From NCBI GenBank assembly GCA_041287365.1, contig JBEULL010000019.1:62001-126000 (forward strand): a stretch of DNA of 64,000 nt, given 5' to 3'. Below are positions 58,820-64,000 of the stretch, in pieces (the stretch's first letter is position 1; each line of letters begins with the position of its first letter). The position numbers were made by a program, and so were the translations under genes. A model generated the notes under the pieces. It saw only the letters and a list, made by a program, of their open reading frames with translations. It was not told the origin of the DNA and did not search any database. This stretch comes from JAQVIJ01 sp041287365 (GTDB taxonomy: Bacteria > Desulfobacterota > Dissulfuribacteria > Dissulfuribacterales > DYLC01).

Positions 58820-61237
58820 TCAATGAGATGCCTGAGGTGCGTCCGGGGAAGGTTTCATGAAACCATTGAACCAGCAGGCTTCTGGAATGGCCTTTGATGG
58901 AACGAACAATTGCTCGGTTGTTTCGATGACAAGGGCGTTGGTAAGCACTTCGTCCATGTGATCCATCAGCTTTATTGTCAGATTTTTCAGAAGGTTTTGA
59001 GGGATTTCCTTCAGGTCTTTTTCGTTTTCCTGTGGGATTAGAATGGTATCGATGCCTGCACGTTTCGCTGCCAGTATCTTTTCTTTTAGACCCCCGATGG
59101 GCAGTACGCGACCGCTTAGCGTGATCTCGCCTGTCATGGCCACATTGTGTTTCGCCGGTATTCTCAACAGGGCCGATACAATGGCCGTGGCGATAGTGAT
59201 GCCTGCGGATGGGCCGTCCTTTGGAATGGCCCCTTCGGGTACATGGATATGGATATCGATTTTTTCATAGAAATGCAGGGGCAGATTAAAGTTGTGTGCT
59301 CGAGTGCGGACATAACTCATGGCGGCTCTGGCGGATTCCTGCATGACATCTCCCAGTTTTCCGGTGATGGTCAAATTCCCTTTGCCTGGCATGATAGCGG
59401 CCTCTATGTATAAAATCGAGCCCCCTGTTTCGGTCCAGGCCAGACCTGTGACCACGCCTGTCTGATCCTTGTCTCCGTGGCTGTTGAACCGGTATTTAGG
59501 CACTCCAAGATATTTTGCGATGAAAGACTGGGTTATCTCAGTTGGATAACTCGCGAATGCAGTGGTGGCTATCTCCTTTGCTATCTTTCTGCAGACAGTT
59601 GCAATGGCCCTTTCAAGATTCCTGACGCCGGCTTCCCTGGTATAGTAACGGATGATATCCAACACGGCATCGTCTGTGAACTGTATAGACCTATCCGCAA
59701 GGCCATGAGCCTCCATCTGTTTTGGAATCAGGAAATTGGTTGCTATCTCCAGTTTTTCTTCCTCGGTATAACCAGATAACTCTATGATCTCCATGCGGTC
59801 CTGAAGCGGCAGCGGAATGGTGTGCAGTGAGTTGGCGGTGGTGATGAACAGCACGTTGGAAAGGTCATAATTGAGGTCGAGATAGTGGTCGTTAAAGGCC
59901 TTGTTCTGCTCAGGGTCTAGGACCTCAAGCAGGGCTGCGGAGGGATCGCCTCTGAAGTCCGAACTCATCTTGTCGATTTCATCCAGACAGAACACAGGAT
60001 TTATGGAATTTGCCTTTTTCATGGATTGAATGATCTTGCCAGGCATGGCACCGATATAGGTGCGGCGATGCCCGCGTATTTCAGCCTCGTCCCTGACGCC
60101 GCCAAGGGAGATTCGGACAAAATTTCTTCCCATGGCATCCGCTACTGATTTTGCCAAGGAAGTTTTGCCCACACCAGGCGGCCCTGCCAGGCACAGTATG
60201 GGGCCTTTCAGTTTTTTTGTAAGTGATTGTACCGCCAGGTGTTCCAATATGCGTTCCTTGGGTTTTTCAAGGCCATAATGCCTTGCATTCAAAATACACT
60301 CCGCTTTCGAAAGGTTATAGTTGTCTTTGGTGGCATTGCACCAGGGTAAGGCCAGAATCCAGTCTATATAGTTTCTAACCACAGTGGCTTCGGCTGACAT
60401 GGGGGCCATGGCCTTCAGTTTATTGAATTCCTGAGTGACCTTCTGGCTTGCCTCCTTTGGCAACTTTTTCTTTTTGATCTGTTTCGCCAGCTCGGCCAGG
60501 TCGTTTTTGTCGTCTGGGCTGCCGATCTCCTTGTGAATCGCTCGAATCTGTTCGTTAAGATAGTAGTCTTTTTGTATCTTTTCCATCTGTTTGCGGACAC
60601 GATCCTTGATACGCTCTTCGGTATGAGCGATTTCGATCTCCGTGCGCATGATGGTATATAGCTTTTCAAGTCTTTTCAGTGGGTTGGGTTCTTCAAGTAT
60701 CTGTTGCTTGGTAGGTGTCTTTACGGGTATCTGGGCCGCTATCACGTCCACAAGTCTGCTTGGATCTTGTATGGCTGCTATGGAAGATGCAATCTCCTGA
60801 GGAATCTTCTTGTGTAGTTTGATGTAGTCTTCAAAGGTGGTGAGCACAAGTTTGGTAACTGCCTCCAGTTCCACCTGCGGAATCGGGTCATTACACTGAA
60901 TAGGCTCCACCTCTACCTGGAAGTATGCCCCTATATCTATAAACTGGAGAATGCGAGCCCGTTCCAACCCCTCTATCAGGGCCTTTACGCTTCCATCCGG
61001 CAGGCGGATGAGTTGCAGTATGGTGGCTGTAGAGCCGATTTTATAGATATCTTTTGCAGTTGGGTTGTCAATCGAGGGGTCTTTTTGTGTGGCTAAAAAA
61101 AGTATTTTGTCCTGAGACATGGCCGCTTCAATGGCCTGTACGGACTTGGGTCTTCCTATAAAAAAGGGCGAGACCATTTGAGGGAAAAAAACAATGTCTC
61201 TAATGGGTAAAAGCGGTATGTTTTTCTTATAAGTCAT
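58820..61237 (-). CDS. lon: ATP-dependent protease Lon
   Basis: Lon degrades misfolded and regulatory proteins. The product (805 residues) has the LonN substrate domain (IPLLPIRDIVFFPQMV), a coiled region, an AAA+ module with Walker A GPPGVGKTSLAKS and Walker B VFCLDEIDKM, and the serine-lysine protease domain with the catalytic Ser in KDGPSAGITIA and Lys in GLKEKILAAKRAG. I chose the ATG ending at 61237 (MTYKKNIPLLPIRD), the family start; a longer frame back to 61321 overlaps clpX. It is the fourth gene in the tig-clpP-clpX-lon series. Confidence 0.98.
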   Translation of the reverse strand: MTYKKNIPLLPIRDIVFFPQMVSPFFIGRPKSVQAIEAAMSQDKILFLATQKDPSIDNPTAKDIYKIGSTATILQLIRLPDGSVKALIEGLERARILQFIDIGAYFQVEVEPIQCNDPIPQVELEAVTKLVLTTFEDYIKLHKKIPQEIASSIAAIQDPSRLVDVIAAQIPVKTPTKQQILEEPNPLKRLEKLYTIMRTEIEIAHTEERIKDRVRKQMEKIQKDYYLNEQIRAIHKEIGSPDDKNDLAELAKQIKKKKLPKEASQKVTQEFNKLKAMAPMSAEATVVRNYIDWILALPWCNATKDNYNLSKAECILNARHYGLEKPKERILEHLAVQSLTKKLKGPILCLAGPPGVGKTSLAKSVADAMGRNFVRISLGGVRDEAEIRGHRRTYIGAMPGKIIQSMKKANSINPVFCLDEIDKMSSDFRGDPSAALLEVLDPEQNKAFNDHYLDLNYDLSNVLFITTANSLHTIPLPLQDRMEIIELSGYTEEEKLEIATNFLIPKQMEAHGLADRSIQFTDDAVLDIIRYYTREAGVRNLERAIATVCRKIAKEIATTAFASYPTEITQSFIAKYLGVPKYRFNSHGDKDQTGVVTGLAWTETGGSILYIEAAIMPGKGNLTITGKLGDVMQESARAAMSYVRTRAHNFNLPLHFYEKIDIHIHVPEGAIPKDGPSAGITIATAIVSALLRIPAKHNVAMTGEITLSGRVLPIGGLKEKILAAKRAGIDTILIPQENEKDLKEIPQNLLKNLTIKLMDHMDEVLTNALVIETTEQLFVPSKAIPEACWFNGFMKPSPDAPQASH

Positions 61238-61253
61238 AAAAATGTATTCCTGA

Positions 61254-62510
61254 TCAGGATGCCTTTGCTTCAGCAGTATAAAGTATGATGGGTTCAGCTT
61301 TGTGAAGGATGACGTCTTCACTTACGATACATTCCTGGACGCCATCCTTGGACGGCAGTTCATACATGACATCCAGCATGGTTTCTTCAAGCACGGACCT
61401 CAGGCCTCGCGCACCGGTCTTTCTGCGCAGACACTCCTGGGCTACTGCCTTGATGGCGCTGTCCGTGAAGTGGAGTTTGATGCCATCCATGGCGAACAGC
61501 TTCTGAAATTGTTTTATGATGGCATTTTTGGGCTCCTGCATGATGCGAATCAGGGCGTTTTCGTCCAGTTCCTGAAGTGTGGTCACAACGGGCAGACGGC
61601 CGATCAGTTCCGGAATCAGACCATATTTTATCAAGTCTTCCGGCTGTGTCTTTTGCAATATTTCCTCCAGGCTCATTTCCTTCGTGCTGATCACGTCTGC
61701 CTCGAATCCGATGGAGGATTTGCCCAATCTAGCCTTGATGATTGCGTCCAGACCTACGAAGGCCCCGCCGCATATGAAGAGGATATTGGTGGTATCAACC
61801 TTGATATATTCCTGTTGGGGGTGTTTTCGCCCGCCTTTTGGAGGAACATTGCAGATGGTGCCTTCGATAATCTTCAGGAGGGCCTGCTGAACACCCTCAC
61901 CCGACACATCCCGCGTGATGGAAGGGCTTTCCGATTTGCGGGATATCTTGTCGATTTCATCTATATAGACGATCCCCCTCTGAGCCAGTTCGACATCGTA
62001 ATCAGATGCCTGCAGAAGGCCGAGGATGATGTTTTCTACGTCTTCACCAACATAACCTGCTTCTGTTAATGTGGTGGCGTCCGATATGACGAATGGCACA
62101 TTCAATATCTTTGCCAGGGTCTGAGCCAGCAATGTCTTGCCGCTGCCTGTGGGGCCGATGAGCAGCACATTGCTTTTTTGGAGTTCCACATCCTTAGTGG
62201 ATGCCGGCAGGTCTATGCGTTTGTAATGGTTGTATACCGCTACCGACAGGGTTTTTTTTGCACTCTCCTGGCCGATTACATATTCATCCAGTAGCTTTTT
62301 GATCTCCATGGGAGATGGATTCTTGTTATATTTAGCTGTTTCATCAGAGCGTTGTTGATTGTTTTCTTCCATTATGATGGAGTTGCAGATGTCCACACAT
62401 TCATCGCAGATATAGACATCAGGGCCTGCAATGAGTTTTTTCACCTCATCCTGTGCCTTGCCGCAAAAGGAACAGCGGAATTGCTGTGAGTCTGCCTGTT
62501 TTTTTGACAT
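61254..62510 (-). CDS. clpX: ClpX, ATP-dependent unfoldase of ClpXP
   Basis: ClpX unfolds tagged proteins and feeds them to ClpP. The 418-residue protein has the N-terminal C4 zinc-binding domain (CSFCGKAQDEVKKL and CDECVDIC), Walker A GPTGSGKTLLAQTLA, GYVGEDVENIILGLL, and the Walker B VYIDEIDKI. The C-terminal AAA+ small domain has RKTGARGLRSVLEE. It starts one base after clpP ends and is followed by lon after 16 bases. SmpB-tagged proteins are a known ClpXP substrate class. Confidence 0.98.
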   Translation of the reverse strand: MSKKQADSQQFRCSFCGKAQDEVKKLIAGPDVYICDECVDICNSIIMEENNQQRSDETAKYNKNPSPMEIKKLLDEYVIGQESAKKTLSVAVYNHYKRIDLPASTKDVELQKSNVLLIGPTGSGKTLLAQTLAKILNVPFVISDATTLTEAGYVGEDVENIILGLLQASDYDVELAQRGIVYIDEIDKISRKSESPSITRDVSGEGVQQALLKIIEGTICNVPPKGGRKHPQQEYIKVDTTNILFICGGAFVGLDAIIKARLGKSSIGFEADVISTKEMSLEEILQKTQPEDLIKYGLIPELIGRLPVVTTLQELDENALIRIMQEPKNAIIKQFQKLFAMDGIKLHFTDSAIKAVAQECLRRKTGARGLRSVLEETMLDVMYELPSKDGVQECIVSEDVILHKAEPIILYTAEAKAS

Positions 62511-62511
62511 G

Positions 62512-63117
62512 TTATTTGGTCTCCTGTTTGTTGTCAGGACGTTTTGACAACACTGTATCTATTAGGCCGTATTGTTTGGCTTCGTCGCCCCCCAAGAAAT
62601 AATCCCTTTCGGTATCCTCCTGTATCTTGGAGAACGGCTGGCCCGTATGGTGAGCGAGAAGTTCGTTCAATCGTTGTCTGAGCCGTAATATCTCTCGGGC
62701 ATGTATGTCTATATCCGTTGCCTGCCCTTGGAAACCGCCCATTGGTTGATGTATGAGGATACGTGCATTGGGCAGGGCATATCTCTTACCTCGTGCACCT
62801 GCCGCCAGAAGAAAGGCGCCCATGCTGGCTGCCTGGCCGAGACAAAGTGTACTTACATCGGGTCTGATGTATTGCATCGTGTCGTAGATCGCAAGACCGG
62901 CTGTGACATGCCCGCCCGGAGAATTTATGTAGAACGTGATGTCCCTTTTAGGGTCTTCCGCCTCCAGAAAGAGAAACTGGGCTATGATCAGATTGGCGAC
63001 ATCGTCGTCGATGGGGCCGCCAAGAAACACGATACGTTCCTTGAGCAATCGAGAATAGATATCATATGCCCTTTCGCCGCGAGCGCTCTGCTCTACAACC
63101 ATCGGTATGAGAGGCAT
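62512..63117 (-). CDS. clpP: ClpP, proteolytic subunit of ClpXP
   Basis: ClpP forms the 14-subunit peptidase chamber. The 201-residue protein has the catalytic Ser about 98 in GQAASMGAFLLAAG, His about 123 in ARILIHQPMGG, and the Asp near 172 in the late EAKQYGLIDTVL region. It starts MPLIPMVVEQSARGERAYDI, with the ERAYDIYSRLL helix of the family and no long propeptide. The ATG overlaps the tig stop as TGATG. Confidence 0.98.
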   Translation of the reverse strand: MPLIPMVVEQSARGERAYDIYSRLLKERIVFLGGPIDDDVANLIIAQFLFLEAEDPKRDITFYINSPGGHVTAGLAIYDTMQYIRPDVSTLCLGQAASMGAFLLAAGARGKRYALPNARILIHQPMGGFQGQATDIDIHAREILRLRQRLNELLAHHTGQPFSKIQEDTERDYFLGGDEAKQYGLIDTVLSKRPDNKQETK

Positions 63118-64000
63118 CAGGCCACCTCCTGAATATTCGCGTTTTTCATGAGGAAGTCCACGGTTTTCTGTGCCTTCATGGATGGAATGACATGTTGCAT
63201 AATGGCGTTGTAAAGGGTGTTTTGATCCATTCCTCGCGTGTTCATGGAGTTGACGTAGTTTCGAATCTCGCTCTCCTCGACCTCTATGTTTTCCTGAGTT
63301 GCAATCTTTTCGAGGATGAGCTCGGTTTTGACCTGGGTAATGGCGTCATCCTTCATCTTGGCCTTGAGTTTTTCTTCGGAGAGTCCTGCCTTCTGCATGT
63401 CCACTCCGCGTTCACTCAAGTGACTTGCTATATTGTTGAGCATGCTCTCCAGTTTGCGCTCCACCAGGCCTTCCGGCACAGGGAAATCCGTCTTTGCAAC
63501 CAGGCTGGAAATGAGTTGTTCCCGTAGTGAACGCTCCACGGCATTTCGTTTGTCTATCTCGAGCTGATTGCGGAGGCGGTTTCTGAGGTCTTCCATGGTC
63601 TTGTAGGCCTGATTGATCTTTTGGGCGAATTCGTCGTTCAACTCCGGCAGTACACGTCGCTGTATGGTCTTGATGGTGACGTTGTAACGCACGGTCTTGC
63701 CTGCCAGACGGTCGTTGACCGCATCCTCCGGATAGGATATTTCGATGTCTCTGGTTTCGTCCTTCTTCATGCCGATGAGTTGGCGTTCGATCTCCTCGTG
63801 GAAATAGCCCTTTCCGACCTCTATGAAATAATTCTTGTCCGCTACACCTTCGATGGGTTCGTCGTTATGATATGCGGTATAATCCACTGTGACTATGTCG
63901 CCTTCCGTTACGGCCCTGTCGGCATCATCTATGATCTCCATGGTGCCCCAGTGTCTTCTAAGGGCATCGAGCTGCTCGTCTATCTCTTTCTCTGTGACCG
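63117..64000 (-). CDS. tig: Trigger factor, 5' end outside the window
   Basis: Trigger factor binds the ribosome exit and folds nascent chains. The visible part is the middle PPIase domain (EGDIVTVDYTAY, FIEVGKGYFHEEIERQLIGM) and most of the C-terminal helical chaperone region (from about EKIATQENIEVEE to FLMKNANIQEVA). The reading frame continues to the right edge through TEKEIDEQLDALRRHWG, so the gene begins beyond the window and the ribosome-binding N-terminal domain is missing only because of the cut. It heads the tig-clpP-clpX-lon run. Confidence 0.97.
   Translation of the reverse strand, partial: VTEKEIDEQLDALRRHWGTMEIIDDADRAVTEGDIVTVDYTAYHNDEPIEGVADKNYFIEVGKGYFHEEIERQLIGMKKDETRDIEISYPEDAVNDRLAGKTVRYNVTIKTIQRRVLPELNDEFAQKINQAYKTMEDLRNRLRNQLEIDKRNAVERSLREQLISSLVAKTDFPVPEGLVERKLESMLNNIASHLSERGVDMQKAGLSEEKLKAKMKDDAITQVKTELILEKIATQENIEVEESEIRNYVNSMNTRGMDQNTLYNAIMQHVIPSMKAQKTVDFLMKNANIQEVA

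Noticed and set aside
1..64000. CRISPR array, prophage, integrase or transposase genes
   Set aside because: No regularly spaced direct repeats and no phage or transposase protein were seen on either strand; the only mobile-looking items are the short palindromic repeats.

Overview
This window is a stretch of ordinary chromosome from a Gram-negative, flagellated, probably anaerobic bacterium, most likely a member of the Desulfobacterota (former Deltaproteobacteria). The evidence is lipid A, LPS-export and outer-membrane genes (lpxB, lptG, bamD), flagellar stator genes (motA, motB), a nine-heme c-type cytochrome, a NapH-like polyferredoxin, a PAS-rich hybrid kinase, a GH57 enzyme and the tig-clpP-clpX-lon block. 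There is no rRNA, phage, insertion sequence with a transposase, or CRISPR array. A finer taxonomic placement is not possible from the sequence alone.

Layout. 1-9.4 kb: malQ (cut by the left edge), then on the minus strand prfB (with a programmed frameshift), smpB and an RNase Z-like hydrolase; a divergent sigma-70 factor; a palindromic MITE-like element; tRNA-Leu; motA and motB; and a two-gene RdgC-like pair. 9.4-18 kb: a minus-strand block of dGTPase and hybrid kinase, a small membrane protein, a YgiQ-type radical SAM protein and MarC, then the nonaheme cytochrome. 18-35 kb: a long plus-strand run of metabolic and housekeeping genes: ilvE-coaD-nitroreductase, copA, a MetE-core-like protein, glk, nadD-rsfS-gpmI, an orphan DppF-type ATPase, lptG-nth-cutA-hisI-hisG, engB, mntH and cspA. 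35-42 kb: ligA and prfC diverge, then a compact minus-strand operon encodes a thiamine-binding-like protein, a 43-residue CxxC membrane peptide, a polyferredoxin, XTP pyrophosphatase, a 58-residue protein and a SLOG-like protein. 42-49 kb: tRNA-Cys, aroC-tyrA, a DUF167 gene, lpxB, trxA-trxB, bamD, and rodA on the minus strand. 49-56 kb: a six-gene operon rpoZ-dnaJ-moaC-dksA-GH57-galT, then a response regulator and a diguanylate cyclase. 56-64 kb: Nudix, glgB, lon, clpX, clpP and tig (cut by the right edge), all on the minus strand.

Themes. Alpha-glucan and glycogen metabolism recurs (malQ, glk, GH57, galT, glgB). Translation and protein quality control are well represented (prfB, prfC, smpB, rsfS, engB, dnaJ, tig, clpXP, lon). 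Many neighbours overlap by ATGA or TGATG, so translational coupling is common.

The least explained material is intergenic. Two copies of a roughly 120-base structured repeat (before ilvE and before engB) preserve the same three-stem fold through compensatory base changes, with a collapsed remnant near 9.45 kb; I do not recognise it as a known RNA family. Other points of interest are the two very small genes in the 40-42 kb operon, a promoter plus intrinsic terminator immediately before prfC, and competing hairpins around the aroC promoter.
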